The notes beneath the pieces were generated by a model that saw only the letters and a program-made list of their open reading frames with translations, searched no databases and was not told where the DNA came from. Shown here piece after piece: positions 52,996-62,872 of a DNA stretch of 64,000 bases. The number at the start of each line of letters is the position of its first letter. Positions within the stretch are counted from its first letter, which is position 1. The DNA is from an uncultured Alphaproteobacteria bacterium (GTDB taxonomy: Bacteria; Pseudomonadota; Alphaproteobacteria; Micavibrionales; CSBR16-224). The stretch is taken from NCBI GenBank assembly GCA_950054485.1, contig CATLPD010000005.1:17194-81193 (forward strand), written 5' to 3'. Both the position numbers and the translations under genes were made by a program.

Positions 52996-53388
52996 ATGCC
53001 ACGTCGTATATTGGAAGGTACAGTCGTTAGCGACAAACAGGATAAAACAGTTGTTGTTCGCGTTGTTCGTCGCGTAAAAGATAAATTGTATGGTAAGTTC
53101 ATCATGAAATCTGCCAAGTTTTCGGCACATGACGAAAACAACACATGTAAGGAAGGCGACGTAATCCGCATTGAAGAATGCCGTCCGATTTCGAAAAACA
53201 AATCTTGGCGCGTACTTTTGGAAGGTGAAAAGCCGACTGAGAAAAAAGAACCAGCCAAAAAAGCTGCTGCGAAAAAACCAGCTGCTAAAAAAGAAGATAA
53301 AAAAGCTGACGAAAAGAAAGTTGCCCCAAAGAAAGCAGCAGCAAAAAAGCCGGCAGCTAAGAAAACAACAAAAAAAGACGACAAGTAA
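52996..53388 (+). CDS. rpsQ: Ribosomal protein S17 with Lys/Ala-rich C-terminal tail
   Basis: 130 residues against about 80-85. The OB-fold core (1-78) is normal: [20 protein letters not shown] and [20 protein letters not shown] with [11 protein letters not shown]. Residues 79-130 are a Lys/Ala/Pro/Glu tail with repeated KKxAAKK-like units. S17 is a primary 16S-binding protein on the 30S body. 22 bases after rpmC. Confidence 0.95.
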   Translation: MPRRILEGTVVSDKQDKTVVVRVVRRVKDKLYGKFIMKSAKFSAHDENNTCKEGDVIRIEECRPISKNKSWRVLLEGEKPTEKKEPAKKAAAKKPAAKKEDKKADEKKVAPKKAAAKKPAAKKTTKKDDK

Positions 53389-53422
53389 GTCTTAAAGAGA
53401 ATTTAAAAGAAGGATAAATGCG

Positions 53423-53791
53423 ATGATACAGATGCAGTCAAATATGGATGTCGCCGATAACTCGGGTGCAAAACGCGTTCAGTGTATCAAGGTTTTGGGT
53501 GGCTCACACCGCAGAACGGCGAACATTGGTGACGTTGTTGTTGTATCTGTTAAAGATGCCATTCCACGTGGACGTGTTAAGAAAGGTGCGGTTCACCGTG
53601 CTGTTATCGTACGCACTGCAAAAGGTATCAAGCGCAAAGACGGTTCAGTAATACGTTTTGATAAAAACGCTGCTGTCTTGATTAACCAGAACGGCGAGCC
53701 GATCGGTACACGTATTTTTGGCCCAGTTACACGTGAATTGCGTGCCAAGAACTACATGAAGATCATTTCACTGGCGCCAGAAGTATTATAA
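53423..53791 (+). CDS. rplN: Ribosomal protein L14
   Basis: 122 residues, standard. Forms an inter-subunit bridge with 16S r[42 protein letters not shown] and [16 protein letters not shown] are intact. First gene after the long-tailed rpsQ. Confidence 0.98.
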   Translation: MIQMQSNMDVADNSGAKRVQCIKVLGGSHRRTANIGDVVVVSVKDAIPRGRVKKGAVHRAVIVRTAKGIKRKDGSVIRFDKNAAVLINQNGEPIGTRIFGPVTRELRAKNYMKIISLAPEVL

Positions 53792-53801
53792 GAGGTATAT
53801 G

Positions 53802-54125
53802 ATGACTGCGAAGAAACTAAAAATTAAAAAAGGCGATAAAGTCGTCGTTACAACAGGCAAGGACAAAGGCACCAGTGGTGAAGTTCTGAACGTTTTGCGC
53901 GAGGAAAACAAAGTTCTTGTATCTGGTATCAACGTTAAAACAAAACACGTGAAGCCAAGCCAAGCCGGACCAGGTGGTCTGGAAAAGAAGGAAGCACCGA
54001 TCCACATTTCAAATGTTGCGATTGCGGATCCTAAAACAGGCAAACCTTCCCGCGTAGGATATAAGGTTTTAAAAGACGGTAAAAAGACGCGCGTCTCAAA
54101 AGCGTCTGGTGAAACATTGGATTAA
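53802..54125 (+). CDS. rplX: Ribosomal protein L24
   Basis: 107 residues from ATG 53802, better spaced from GAGG (53792-53795) than the adjacent ATG 53799. Assembly initiator of the 50S subunit with a KOW motif: [37 protein letters not shown] follows the family pattern. Confidence 0.96.
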   Translation: MTAKKLKIKKGDKVVVTTGKDKGTSGEVLNVLREENKVLVSGINVKTKHVKPSQAGPGGLEKKEAPIHISNVAIADPKTGKPSRVGYKVLKDGKKTRVSKASGETLD

Positions 54126-54137
54126 GAGTGAAAGACA

Positions 54138-54692
54138 ATGACAGCACGACTACAAAAAAAATATGATGATGAATTCAAAGGCCAGCTAAAAGATGAGCTG
54201 TCTTGCGCAAACGTCATGGAAATTCCAAAGCTGGAAAAAATCGTTCTCAACATCGGTGTTGGTGAAACGGTACAGGACAGCAAGAAAATCAACGGCGCAG
54301 TTGACGATCTGACACGCATTTCTGGTCAAAAGCCGGTTATTACACGTGCCAAGAAATCAATTGCTCAATTCAAGCTACGTGAAGGTATGCCAATCGGTTG
54401 TAAAGTTACATTGCGCGGCGAGCGTATGTATGAATTCCTGGATCGTTTGGTGAATATCGCTATGCCACGTATTCGTGATTTCCGCGGAATTTCATCAAAA
54501 AGCTTTGACGGCCGTGGTAACTATGCTTTGGGTATTAAAGAACAATTGATCTTCCCGGAGATTGAATACGATAAAGTTGATAAGGTCCGCGGAATGGATA
54601 TTATCATTTGTACAACAGCAAAAACGGACGCGCACGCATTGGCACTTTTGAAAAAGTTCAACATGCCGTTCAAAGAAAACAAAAAGAAGTAA
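54138..54692 (+). CDS. rplE: Ribosomal protein L5
   Basis: 184 residues. Binds 5S rRNA and contacts S13. VVNIGVGE-type [51 protein letters not shown] and the C-terminal [13 protein letters not shown] are typical. Precedes rpsN. Confidence 0.98.
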   Translation: MTARLQKKYDDEFKGQLKDELSCANVMEIPKLEKIVLNIGVGETVQDSKKINGAVDDLTRISGQKPVITRAKKSIAQFKLREGMPIGCKVTLRGERMYEFLDRLVNIAMPRIRDFRGISSKSFDGRGNYALGIKEQLIFPEIEYDKVDKVRGMDIIICTTAKTDAHALALLKKFNMPFKENKKK

Positions 54693-54710
54693 ACCGGAGG
54701 CACATTTAAT

Positions 54711-55016
54711 ATGGCTAAACAAAGTTCAATCGCGAAAAACAATCGCCGCAAGCGCATGGCAAAGAAGTATGCCGGTAAAAGAGCGCGCCTGCTGGAGATT
54801 GCGAATAACAAAGACCTTCCAGGTAACGAGCGTATGGAAGCGCGTTGGAAACTGGCTGAATTGCCACGTAATTCTAACCCGACACGCATCAGAAACCGTT
54901 GCAACCTGACAGGTCGTCCACGTGGTTACCACCGCAAGTTCGGTATTTCTCGTGTGGCCCTTCGTGAATTGGCTTCTGTGGGAATGATCCCCGGTGTAAC
55001 GAAATCCAGTTGGTAA
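54711..55016 (+). CDS. rpsN: Ribosomal protein S14 (zinc-free long form)
   Basis: 101 residues, the standard long form without a CxxC zinc ribbon. KMAKK-like [16 protein letters not shown] at the N-terminus and [20 protein letters not shown] near the C-terminus. CCGGAGG upstream gives a strong ribosome binding site. Confidence 0.97.
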   Translation: MAKQSSIAKNNRRKRMAKKYAGKRARLLEIANNKDLPGNERMEARWKLAELPRNSNPTRIRNRCNLTGRPRGYHRKFGISRVALRELASVGMIPGVTKSSW

Positions 55017-55043
55017 TTTTTTTAAGAGGAAAGGAAGAAAAAA

Positions 55044-55442
55044 ATGGTTATGACAGATCCTCTTGGTGATATGTTGACAAGAATCCGCAACGGACAACGC
55101 GCTGGTAAAGCTGTTGTTTCTGCGCCTGCATCACGTTACCGTGGAACAGTTTTAGATGTTCTGCAGCGTGAAGGTTTTATCCGCGGATATAACAAAGTAG
55201 ATCACGGAAACGGCAAAGCCGATTTCGATATCGAATTGAAATATTATGAAGGCCATCCGGTTATTAAACGCATTCAGCGTGTATCAAAGCCGGGTCGTCG
55301 GGTCTATTCATCTTTGAACACGTTGCCAAAAGTGCAAAACGGTCTGGGTGTGTCGATCCTGTCGACATCACGTGGTGTGATGTCTGATAACGAAGCACGC
55401 GAAGCCTCTGTAGGCGGCGAAGTATTGTGCACGGTCTTCTAA
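55044..55442 (+). CDS. rpsH: Ribosomal protein S8
   Basis: 132 residues. 16S-binding protein that can repress the spc operon. [20 protein letters not shown], then [20 protein letters not shown] and [14 protein letters not shown] are conserved. ATG 55044 or ATG 55050 may start it. Confidence 0.97.
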   Translation: MVMTDPLGDMLTRIRNGQRAGKAVVSAPASRYRGTVLDVLQREGFIRGYNKVDHGNGKADFDIELKYYEGHPVIKRIQRVSKPGRRVYSSLNTLPKVQNGLGVSILSTSRGVMSDNEAREASVGGEVLCTVF

Positions 55443-55485
55443 TAAAGGTATAAGACAAGAAAGTTTAGAAAAAGGTAGAACGAAA

Positions 55486-56019
55486 ATGTCACGTTTAGCA
55501 AAAAACCCGGTTCCCGTTCTTGATGGTGTTGATATCACCATTGATGGTCAGCAGGTTAAGGCAAAAGGTCCGAAGGGCGAATTGTCACTTACAATGCTGC
55601 CTGAAATGAAGGCTGAGAAGACCGAAGGCGGTGTAATGGTTTCAACGGAAAGCAAAAGCCGTTTTCATCAGAACATGAAGGGTACGACATGGTCTTTGAT
55701 CCGTGGCATGATCCAAGGTGTTAAAGAAGGTTACGAAAAGAAACTGGAAATCAACGGTGTTGGTTATCGTGCGCAAATCCGTGGTAAAGACCTGGTTTTG
55801 CAACTGGGATATAGCCACGAAATCGTATACCCACAGCCGGAAGGTGTTAAGATCGAATGTCCACAACAGACAGAGATCGTGATTTCAGGTATTGATAAGC
55901 AAAAAGTCGGTCAGACTGCTGCTGAGATTATCAAATTCCGTCCGCCAGAGCCATACAAAGGCAAGGGCGTGAAGTATGCAGGCCAGCATATCCTGCGTAA
56001 AGAAGGTAAGAAGAAGTAA
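55486..56019 (+). CDS. rplF: Ribosomal protein L6
   Basis: 177 residues. Two-domain protein near the factor-binding site. MSRLAKNPVPVLDGVDITID, NGVGYRAQIRGKDLVLQLGY and FRPPEPYKGKGVKYAGQHIL match. 43 bases after rpsH; AAAGGTAG upstream. Confidence 0.98.
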   Translation: MSRLAKNPVPVLDGVDITIDGQQVKAKGPKGELSLTMLPEMKAEKTEGGVMVSTESKSRFHQNMKGTTWSLIRGMIQGVKEGYEKKLEINGVGYRAQIRGKDLVLQLGYSHEIVYPQPEGVKIECPQQTEIVISGIDKQKVGQTAAEIIKFRPPEPYKGKGVKYAGQHILRKEGKKK

Positions 56020-56034
56020 TAAGGATTTAAGAAA

Positions 56035-56409
56035 ATGACAGCAAAACGCGTTACACCAAATCAAAGAAGAGCATTGCGCACACGCAGCAAAATTAAAACA
56101 GCTGCTATTCGTAATGGTCGCGCACGTTTAAGCGTTTACCGCTCGAACAACCACATCTCTGCACAAATCATTGATGATGCAAAGCATGTGACACTGGCCT
56201 CTGCTTCTACGATCGATAAAGATCTTAAAGGCAAGCTGAAAGGCAAGACCGGTAACGCTGATGCTGCGGGTCAAGTTGGCAAGTTGCTGGCTGAGCGCGC
56301 GAAAAAAGCGGGCGTCAAAGACGTAATTTTTGACCGCGGTCGATATGTATATCACGGACGTGTTAAGGCTTTGGCCGATGCGGCGCGTGAAGGCGGATTA
56401 GAGTTCTAA
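56035..56409 (+). CDS. rplR: Ribosomal protein L18
   Basis: 124 residues. 5S rRNA-binding protein. [34 protein letters not shown] and [20 protein letters not shown] with the end EGGLEF are standard. 15 bases after rplF. Confidence 0.97.
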   Translation: MTAKRVTPNQRRALRTRSKIKTAAIRNGRARLSVYRSNNHISAQIIDDAKHVTLASASTIDKDLKGKLKGKTGNADAAGQVGKLLAERAKKAGVKDVIFDRGRYVYHGRVKALADAAREGGLEF

Positions 56410-56426
56410 GGAAAAGGATAGATAAA

Positions 56427-56960
56427 ATGGCAAGAGCTGAAAAAGCACAAAATAACGAAAGTGAACTGCTGGAGCGTCTGGTCGGCATTAACCGTGTCGC
56501 AAAGACCGTGAAAGGTGGACGTAACTTTAGTTTCGCTGCCCTGATGGTTGTCGGCGACGGTAAAGGCCGTGTTGGCGTCGGTTCAGGTAAAGCTCGCGAA
56601 GTTCCTGAAGCTATTCAGAAGGCGACAGAACAAGCCAAGCGTAACATGATCCGCGTTCCATTGCGCGAAGGTCGCACACTTCACCACGATGTGAAAGCCC
56701 GCTTTGGCGCCGGTAAGGTTATCATGCGCGCAGCAGAACCTGGTACAGGTATTATTGCCGGTGGTCCGCTACGTGCTGTATTTGAAGCCTTGGGTATTCA
56801 GGATATTGTTGCAAAGAACGTTGGTTCGTCCAACCCTTACAACATGGTTAAAGCTGCCCTCAGCGCTTTTGACAAAATGGAAAGCCCACGTATGGTGGCA
56901 AGTCGCCGTGGTAAACGCGTAAATGAAGTTCTGGGCCGTAAAAAGGCAAATGACGAATAA
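56427..56960 (+). CDS. rpsE: Ribosomal protein S5
   Basis: 177 residues. Decoding accuracy and mRNA helicase region of the 30[41 protein letters not shown] and [19 protein letters not shown] are intact. In the spc order between rplR and rpmD. Confidence 0.98.
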   Translation: MARAEKAQNNESELLERLVGINRVAKTVKGGRNFSFAALMVVGDGKGRVGVGSGKAREVPEAIQKATEQAKRNMIRVPLREGRTLHHDVKARFGAGKVIMRAAEPGTGIIAGGPLRAVFEALGIQDIVAKNVGSSNPYNMVKAALSAFDKMESPRMVASRRGKRVNEVLGRKKANDE

Positions 56961-56985
56961 GTCATAAGGTTTAAGGAGAAAAGAC

Positions 56986-57282
56986 ATGGCTGAAGAGAAG
57001 AAGACACCGGCAAAGAAAAAGGCGCCAGCAAAGAAAGCAGAAGCAAAAAAAGCTCCTGCCAAGAAAGCAGCCCCTAAAAAAGCTGAGAAAAAACCTTCAG
57101 GTAAAACAGTTGTTGTGACACAGACAGGCAGCCCAATCGGCCGCCAGGCGTATCAGCAAAAAACATTGATCGGTTTAGGCCTGAACAAAGTTGGACGCAC
57201 ACGCGAGCTGGAAGACACACCATCTGTTCGTGGTATGATCAATAAAGTTAAACATCTTGTGCGTGTCGAAGACGCGGCATAA
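56986..57282 (+). CDS. rpmD: Ribosomal protein L30 with Lys/Ala-rich N-terminal extension
   Basis: 98 residues against about 60. The L30 core is residues 41-98 ([18 protein letters not shown] to HLVRVEDAA). Residues 1-40 are a Lys/Ala/Pro/Glu extension in repeated AKK-AP-AKK units, placed at the N-terminus rather than the C-terminus as in the other tailed proteins. Its ATG has AAGGAG upstream, so the extension is probably translated. Confidence 0.93.
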   Translation: MAEEKKTPAKKKAPAKKAEAKKAPAKKAAPKKAEKKPSGKTVVVTQTGSPIGRQAYQQKTLIGLGLNKVGRTRELEDTPSVRGMINKVKHLVRVEDAA

Positions 57283-57357
57283 AGACTTCGCCGCTTCCAA
57301 ATAACCGAGTCCCGATAGCGGCAGGGGCGCAAAAACTTAAAAGAGTAGGTCAAAAAA

Positions 57358-57885
57358 ATGAAACTCAACGAATTAAAACCAGCAAAAGGTTCTGTGAAGG
57401 AAAAAACTCGTGTGGGCCGTGGTATCGGTTCAGGCAAGGGTAAAACATCCGGCGCAGGTCAAAAAGGTCAGAAAGCCCGCAGCGGTGTTGCTATTAACGG
57501 TTTTGAAGGCGGTCAAATGCCAATTTACCGTCGTTTGCCGAAGATGGGTTTCTCTAACCCAAGCCGCAAACGTTATGCAGAAATTACACCGGGCCGTATT
57601 CAGGCTGCTCTGGATTCTAAGAAACTTGATGGTAAGGGCGATATTACAGCTGAAACACTGGTAAAATCAGGTATGCTATCAAACAGCTATGACGGCGTTC
57701 GTTTGATTGGCGGCGGCGAAATTAAATCAAAAGTATCTTTAAAAATTGCAGGTGCGTCAAAATCAGCACAGGCTGCTATTGAGAAAGCTGGTGGAAGCGT
57801 CGAGTTTGTTCAGAAAACACGTGCGAAAAACCCGGATAAAAAAGATACAAAAAAGAAAGATACAAAGAAGAAAACTTCTAAATAA
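57358..57885 (+). CDS. rplO: Ribosomal protein L15 with short basic tail
   Basis: 175 residues. Late-assembly 50S protein. MKLNELKPAKGSVKEKTRVG, RGIGSGKGKTSGAGQKGQKA and FEGGQMPIYRRLPKMGF are conserved. The last 20 residues are Lys/Thr/Asp repeats (KKDTKKKDTKKKTSK). Followed by a strong terminator, so secY lies in a separate unit. Confidence 0.96.
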   Translation: MKLNELKPAKGSVKEKTRVGRGIGSGKGKTSGAGQKGQKARSGVAINGFEGGQMPIYRRLPKMGFSNPSRKRYAEITPGRIQAALDSKKLDGKGDITAETLVKSGMLSNSYDGVRLIGGGEIKSKVSLKIAGASKSAQAAIEKAGGSVEFVQKTRAKNPDKKDTKKKDTKKKTSK

Positions 57886-57907
57886 TATTCTTTTATATCA
57901 AGAATTT

Positions 57908-57936
57908 AAAACGCCCCAAATCGGGGCGTTTTTTAT
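57908..57936 (+). terminator. Intrinsic terminator between rplO and secY
   Basis: Stem ACGCCCC / GGGGCGT (57911-57917, 57923-57929) with flanking A and T runs. Confidence 0.93.
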
Positions 57937-58015
57937 ATGCATAAATCATTTGCATTTTGTGTCTTGCTCTTTTAATGTCCAATGTGGTTCAAACTCATCA
58001 AGATAGGTCATAAAT

Positions 58016-59362
58016 ATGTCGACTGGCATTGAACAATTTGCATCAAATCTGAATTTCGGCGCACTGTCGAAAGCGCAGGAACTCAAAAAACGCATCTTCT
58101 TTACACTTGGCGCGCTGATTATTTACCGTCTGGGTACATATCTGCCGCTGCCGGGTATTGATCCGCAGGCTTGGTCTGATATTTTTACACAGAAATCGGG
58201 CGGTCTTCTGGATATGTTCAATATGTTTGCGGGTGGTGCTTTTTCGCGTATGTCGCTCTTCACGTTGAATATTATGCCCTATATCTCGGCCGCGATTATC
58301 ATGCAGCTTTTAACGGCTATGGTTCCCAGTTTCGAGCAGATGAAAAAAGAAGGCGAGATCGGCCGCAAGAAAATCAACCAGTACACGCGTTATATGACGG
58401 TGGGTTTAGCCGCCGTTCAGGCCTATGGTCTTGCGGTTTGGCTGGAAAATGTGCAAACATCAACCGGCGGTTTTGCCGCGATGAACCCGGGTCTTTATTT
58501 CAAGGCCTCGATCATTATTTCCATTGTGGGTGGTACGATGTTCCTGATGTGGCTGGGCGAACAGATTACATCGCGCGGTGTCGGTAACGGTATATCCCTG
58601 ATTATTTTCGCCGGTATTGTAGCGGAATTGCCGCGTGCGATTGCCGGAACTTTGGAATTGGGTCGTCAGGGTGCTTTGGCGCCGTTCCTGATCCTGTTGA
58701 TCTTCCTGTTCGTTATAGCGGTCATTACGTTTATTGTGTTTATGGAGCGCGCACAGCGCCGCCTGATCATCCAGTATCCGAAACGTCAGCATGGGAATAA
58801 GATGATGGGGGGCGACTCTTCGCACATTCCGTTAAAGCTGAATACATCCGGTGTTATTCCGCCGATCTTTGCATCTTCTTTGCTGTTCTTGCCTTTGACT
58901 ATGGTGGGCTTCATGGGTAGCGAGGGGAACGAGACGATTGATACACTGGCGCGCTATCTTCAAAGTGGTCAACCGCTCTATATGATTTTTTATGGTAGCT
59001 TGGTGGCTTTCTTTGCATTCTTCTATACGGCGATTGTCTTCAACCCGAAAGATACGGCAGAGAACTTGCGTAAATATGGTGGCTTCATTCCCGGGATTCG
59101 TCCAGGTGAAAAAACAGCGCAATATATCGATTATGTGCTGACACGCATTACAACAATTGGTGCGGCCTATCTGGTTCTGGTCTGTTTGATACCCGAATTT
59201 CTGATGGCAAAATATCAGCTTCCGTTCTATTTCGGTGGAACCAGCCTGCTGATTGTTGTGACGGTGACAATGGACACGGTTGCGCAAATTCACTCGCACC
59301 TGATTGCACACCAGTATGAAGGTCTGATTAAAAAGTCGCGTCTGCGCGGCAGACGGGGGTAA
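58016..59362 (+). CDS. secY: Preprotein translocase channel SecY
   Basis: 448 residues, ten membrane helices. Protein-conducting channel together with SecE (29 kb). LGALIIYRLGTYLPLPGID, the plug region GGAFSRMSLF, and loop motifs AQRRLIIQYPKRQHG and IPLKLNTSGVIPPIFASSL are present. Follows a terminator and 80 bases of AT-rich DNA that should hold its promoter. Ends four bases before adk. Confidence 0.98.
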   Translation: MSTGIEQFASNLNFGALSKAQELKKRIFFTLGALIIYRLGTYLPLPGIDPQAWSDIFTQKSGGLLDMFNMFAGGAFSRMSLFTLNIMPYISAAIIMQLLTAMVPSFEQMKKEGEIGRKKINQYTRYMTVGLAAVQAYGLAVWLENVQTSTGGFAAMNPGLYFKASIIISIVGGTMFLMWLGEQITSRGVGNGISLIIFAGIVAELPRAIAGTLELGRQGALAPFLILLIFLFVIAVITFIVFMERAQRRLIIQYPKRQHGNKMMGGDSSHIPLKLNTSGVIPPIFASSLLFLPLTMVGFMGSEGNETIDTLARYLQSGQPLYMIFYGSLVAFFAFFYTAIVFNPKDTAENLRKYGGFIPGIRPGEKTAQYIDYVLTRITTIGAAYLVLVCLIPEFLMAKYQLPFYFGGTSLLIVVTVTMDTVAQIHSHLIAHQYEGLIKKSRLRGRRG

Positions 59363-59366
59363 GACG

Positions 59367-60053
59367 ATGCCGTTGAACATTATTTTGATTGGCCCGCCCG
59401 GGGCCGGCAAGGGCACGCAAGCCCGCAAAATCGAAGAACGCTATGGCGCCGTTCAACTGTCAACAGGGGATATGCTGCGCGAAACAATTAAAGGCGGCGG
59501 CGAGCTGGGAGAGGATCTGAAAAAGATTCTGGATTCCGGCCAGTTGGTTCCTGATGAATTGATGATCGAGATGATTTCAAAACGGATTCAGATGCCCGAT
59601 TGCGAGCACGGTTTCATTCTTGACGGTTTTCCACGCACTGTAACCCAAGCCAAGTCGCTTGAAAAAATGTTGGAAGATGCCAATAAAAAACTGGATGCTG
59701 TAATCAAGATTGATGTTGATGAGGAAGATCTGGTCGAACGCATCACAGGCCGCTTTACGTGTGGCGAATGCGGTGAAGGCTATCACGATATTTTCAAAAA
59801 GCCCGCAAAGGCAAATGTCTGTGACAATTGCGGCGCGGTCGATTCGTTTAAACGTCGTAGCGATGATAACGAAGATGCGATTCGAACACGTCTTAAGGCT
59901 TATCATGGTCAAACAGCTCCAATCTTGCCGTTTTACAAGGAAAAGGGCATGTTGAAGACGGTAGACGGGCGCGAATCCATGGAGAGTGTGACAGCCCAGA
60001 TTTTTACGATTTTAGACGTTGAAAAGGCTCAAAACGAGGCGCAAGCGTCATAA
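59367..60053 (+). CDS. adk: Adenylate kinase with zinc-type LID
   Basis: 228 residues. Interconverts AMP, ADP and ATP. P-loop LIGPPGAGKGTQARK, STGDMLRETI and ILDGFPRTVTQA are conserved. The LID is the long form with four cysteines in two pairs (FTCGECGEGYHD and VCDNCG), which should bind zinc. Co-transcribed with secY. Confidence 0.97.
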   Translation: MPLNIILIGPPGAGKGTQARKIEERYGAVQLSTGDMLRETIKGGGELGEDLKKILDSGQLVPDELMIEMISKRIQMPDCEHGFILDGFPRTVTQAKSLEKMLEDANKKLDAVIKIDVDEEDLVERITGRFTCGECGEGYHDIFKKPAKANVCDNCGAVDSFKRRSDDNEDAIRTRLKAYHGQTAPILPFYKEKGMLKTVDGRESMESVTAQIFTILDVEKAQNEAQAS

Positions 60054-60097
60054 AGTAAAAAAACCGCGCTTTTTTAGCCATAATCGCCATAATGTGC

Positions 60098-60125
60098 TTG
60101 ACGTATAAGCTGAGAGTCATATAAT
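60098..60125 (+). promoter_or_regulatory. Promoter of rpsM-rpsK-rpoA-rplQ
   Basis: TTGACG (60098-60103), 16-base spacer, consensus TATAAT (60120-60125), 90 bases before rpsM. The remainder of the 160-base gap shows no gene. Confidence 0.75.
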
Positions 60126-60214
60126 GCGCGAGGCTATTCATTGACTATGGCCGTGTTTGTCGTGGTCAAAAAGGTAAGAATAACAGGCAAAAAACGAACT
60201 TAAAGGAGTTTAAT

Positions 60215-60583
60215 GTGGCTCGTATTGCAGGTGTAAATATTCCATCAAACAAGCGTGTAGAAATCGCGCTGACATATATTCATGGAATCGGCCGTACAAC
60301 GGCAAAGAAAATTTGTGAAGCAGCAGGTATCCCATCCGAGCGCCGCGTCAATGAAATGACCGAGGCCGAGGAAACACAGATCCGTAACATCGTTGCAAGC
60401 GATTATACGGTTGAAGGGGATCTGCGCCGTATCGTTTCCATGAACATCAAGCGTCTGATGGACTTGGGCTGCTACAAGGGTTTGCGTCACCGTAAAAACC
60501 TTCCTGTTCGCGGTCAAAGAACACACACAAACGCAAGAACACGTAAAGGCCCTGCGAAACCAATCGCCGGCAAGAAGAAATAA
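60215..60583 (+). CDS. rpsM: Ribosomal protein S13 (GTG start)
   Basis: 122 residues from GTG 60215 with AAAGGAG upstream. 30S head protein at the subunit interface. [38 protein letters not shown] and [20 protein letters not shown] are standard. First gene of its unit; rpmJ is not between secY and rpsM. Confidence 0.97.
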   Translation: MARIAGVNIPSNKRVEIALTYIHGIGRTTAKKICEAAGIPSERRVNEMTEAEETQIRNIVASDYTVEGDLRRIVSMNIKRLMDLGCYKGLRHRKNLPVRGQRTHTNARTRKGPAKPIAGKKK

Positions 60584-60605
60584 TAAATAGGATAGAGAGA
60601 ATATA

Positions 60606-61007
60606 ATGGCAAAAAAAGCTGCAAAAGGTGCTACAAAAACAAAACGCCGGGTGAAAAAGAATATTACCGTTGGCGTTGCACACGTGAATTCAACATTCAA
60701 CAACACAATGGTTACGATCTCGGATCAGCAGGGTAACACCATTTCATGGTCATCTGCAGGTCAGCAGGGATTTAAAGGTTCACGTAAATCTACACCTTAT
60801 GCCGCACAGATTTGTGCCGAAGATGCCGGCCGCAAGGCGCAGGAACACGGTCTGCAAAACCTTGATGTAATCGTTCGCGGCCCTGGATCAGGACGTGAAT
60901 CAGCATTGCGTGGTTTGCAGTCTCTGGGATTGGTTATCAACTCGATCGTTGATGCGACACCTGTTCCACACAACGGATGCCGTCCAAAGAAAAGACGCCG
61001 CGTATAA
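60606..61007 (+). CDS. rpsK: Ribosomal protein S11
   Basis: 133 residues. Platform protein. The N-terminus is basic ([20 protein letters not shown]), then [31 protein letters not shown] and the end [13 protein letters not shown]. 23 bases after rpsM. Confidence 0.97.
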   Translation: MAKKAAKGATKTKRRVKKNITVGVAHVNSTFNNTMVTISDQQGNTISWSSAGQQGFKGSRKSTPYAAQICAEDAGRKAQEHGLQNLDVIVRGPGSGRESALRGLQSLGLVINSIVDATPVPHNGCRPKKRRRV

Positions 61008-61055
61008 TTCGAATTTAAAAACATATAATTTTATCACCGACCGGAGGGTAGAGCT

Positions 61056-62084
61056 TTGATAGAAAAAAACTGGCTAGAGCTGATTAAACCAAGCAACATT
61101 GATGTTAAAACCAAACTGGATCCAAAGCGTTTTGGAACCGTTACGGTTGACCCGCTGGAAAGTGGCTATGGTTTGACAATCGGTAACGCGCTACGTCGCG
61201 TTTTGTTATCATCACTGCAAGGTGCTGCTGTTACAGCTATTAAAGTGAACGGTGGCAGTGTTCTGCATGAATTCTCGTCTATTGACGGTGTTCGCGAAGA
61301 TGTAACAAACATTATCATGAACATTAAACGTATCCCATTCAAAGTACATTCTGAGGGTGCCAAAAAAGTTAAATTGGTTGCCAAAGGCCCGGGTGAAGTC
61401 ACCGCCGGTCAGATTGAAACAAGTGCTGATGTTGAAGTGACAGACGAAGATGTCGTTATTTGTACACTTAGTGAAGGCGCAAAGCTGGAAATGGAACTGA
61501 CAGTTGACTCTGGTAAAGGTTACCGTCCGGCCAAAGAAAACCGCCCTGAAGAAGCGCCAATCGGCTTGATCCCGGTTGACAGCCTGTTCAGCCCGGTTCG
61601 CAAGGTTTCATACCGCGTTGAGGATACGCGTGTTGGTCAGATTACTGACTACGACAAACTGGTTCTGGAAGTTGAAACAGACGGTACAGTAACACCTGAA
61701 GATGCGGTTGCTTTCGCAGCGCGTATTCTGCAGGATCAGTTGCAAATCTTCATTAACTTTGAAGATCCGAACATCTCTCGTGAAGATGACGAGAAAGACG
61801 TTCTGCCATTCAACCGTAACCTGTTGCGTAAAGTTGAAGAATTGGAACTGTCTGTTCGTTCTGCAAACTGCCTGAAAAACGACAACATCGTTTACATTGG
61901 TGATCTGGTACAGAAAACAGAAGGTGAAATGCTGCGTACACCAAACTTTGGTCGCAAGTCACTGAACGAAATCAAAGAAGTTCTGTCGGATATGGAATTG
62001 CACCTTGGTATGCAGGTTCCTGAATGGCCGCCAGAAAACATTGAAGAGCTGGTTAAAAAGATCGAAGATCCCTTTGCCGCTTAA
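61056..62084 (+). CDS. rpoA: RNA polymerase alpha subunit (TTG start)
   Basis: 342 residues. Assembly subunit. The start codon is TTG at 61056, supported by GGAGGG twelve bases upstream and by the family start [19 protein letters not shown]-terminal dimerisation domain ([17 protein letters not shown]), linker, and a C-terminal UP-element-binding domain ([27 protein letters not shown]). Followed by rplQ after 107 bases. Confidence 0.97.
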   Translation: MIEKNWLELIKPSNIDVKTKLDPKRFGTVTVDPLESGYGLTIGNALRRVLLSSLQGAAVTAIKVNGGSVLHEFSSIDGVREDVTNIIMNIKRIPFKVHSEGAKKVKLVAKGPGEVTAGQIETSADVEVTDEDVVICTLSEGAKLEMELTVDSGKGYRPAKENRPEEAPIGLIPVDSLFSPVRKVSYRVEDTRVGQITDYDKLVLEVETDGTVTPEDAVAFAARILQDQLQIFINFEDPNISREDDEKDVLPFNRNLLRKVEELELSVRSANCLKNDNIVYIGDLVQKTEGEMLRTPNFGRKSLNEIKEVLSDMELHLGMQVPEWPPENIEELVKKIEDPFAA

Positions 62085-62190
62085 TACCCCATAGCCATTG
62101 TGGCTATATGCGTTTGTATTGTTCAGCAAGCAATCGCACGTATAATCCGCCTTACATGATTAAGGTAGCAACATATGAAAGGACATTGCT

Positions 62191-62823
62191 ATGCGCCATA
62201 AAATACAAGGTCGTAAGCTAAATCGTACAACCCCACACCGCAAGGCAATGTTTGCCAATATGGCGGCTGCGCTGATCAAGCACGAGCAGATCAAAACAAC
62301 TTTGCCAAAAGCAAAAGAACTGCGTCGCTTTGTTGATAAGCTGATTACACTGGGTAAAAAAGGATCACTTTCAGATCGTCGTCAGGCGATGTCAAAATTA
62401 CGTGATCAGGACATGACAAAGAAACTGTTCGACGTTCTAGGCGATCGTTACAAGTCACGCAATGGTGGTTACACACGCGTTCTTAAGGCTGGTTTCCGTT
62501 ATGGAGATGCAGCGCCTATGGCTATTATCGAGCTGGTTGACCGTGATCCATCAGCAAAAGGCCAAGACAGCGGCCCGACATCTTTTGAAGGTTTTGACGG
62601 TTTCCCTGTAGAGGAAGAAAAAGCAAAGCCAGCCAAAAAGGCAGAGAAAAAAGAAGATAAAAAAGCTGAAAAGAAAACAGCGAAAGATTCAAAGAAAAAA
62701 GCTGACACATCTAAGAAAGCCAAAGCAAAGACAGCGGCGAAAAAGAAAGATGGTCAGTCTGATATTCCCAAAGATGCCAAAACTGTTGAAAAACGTTCTG
62801 GCAAGGAAAATTCTGACAAGTAA
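62191..62823 (+). CDS. rplQ: Ribosomal protein L17 with long Lys-rich C-terminal tail
   Basis: 210 residues against about 120-140. The core is residues 1-121 ([20 protein letters not shown] and [12 protein letters not shown]). Residues 122-142 are a neutral linker and about 143-210 a Lys/Ala/Glu-rich tail with [19 protein letters not shown] repeats. Tails on L17 occur in other alphaproteobacteria, but this one is long. Terminated by a strong hairpin. Confidence 0.95.
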   Translation: MRHKIQGRKLNRTTPHRKAMFANMAAALIKHEQIKTTLPKAKELRRFVDKLITLGKKGSLSDRRQAMSKLRDQDMTKKLFDVLGDRYKSRNGGYTRVLKAGFRYGDAAPMAIIELVDRDPSAKGQDSGPTSFEGFDGFPVEEEKAKPAKKAEKKEDKKAEKKTAKDSKKKADTSKKAKAKTAAKKKDGQSDIPKDAKTVEKRSGKENSDK

Positions 62824-62842
62824 TTTTTCTGGCATAAAATTT

Positions 62843-62872
62843 AAAAAGGCTCCGAATAGGAGCCTTTTTTTA
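62843..62872. terminator. Bidirectional terminator between rplQ and pip
   Basis: Stem AAAAAGGCTCC / GGAGCCTTTTT (62843-62853, 62859-62869) with a 5-base loop and A/T flanks, serving both convergent genes. Confidence 0.93.

Noticed and set aside
52825..53384. Antisense open frames in the Lys/Ala-rich tail region of rpmC and rpsQ
   Set aside because: They are mirror images of low-complexity coding sequence, with Phe/Ser-rich translations and no ribosome binding sites.
60058..60075. A-run / T-run after adk as a terminator
   Set aside because: The stem would be almost only A-U pairs around CCGCGC and is too weak to call.
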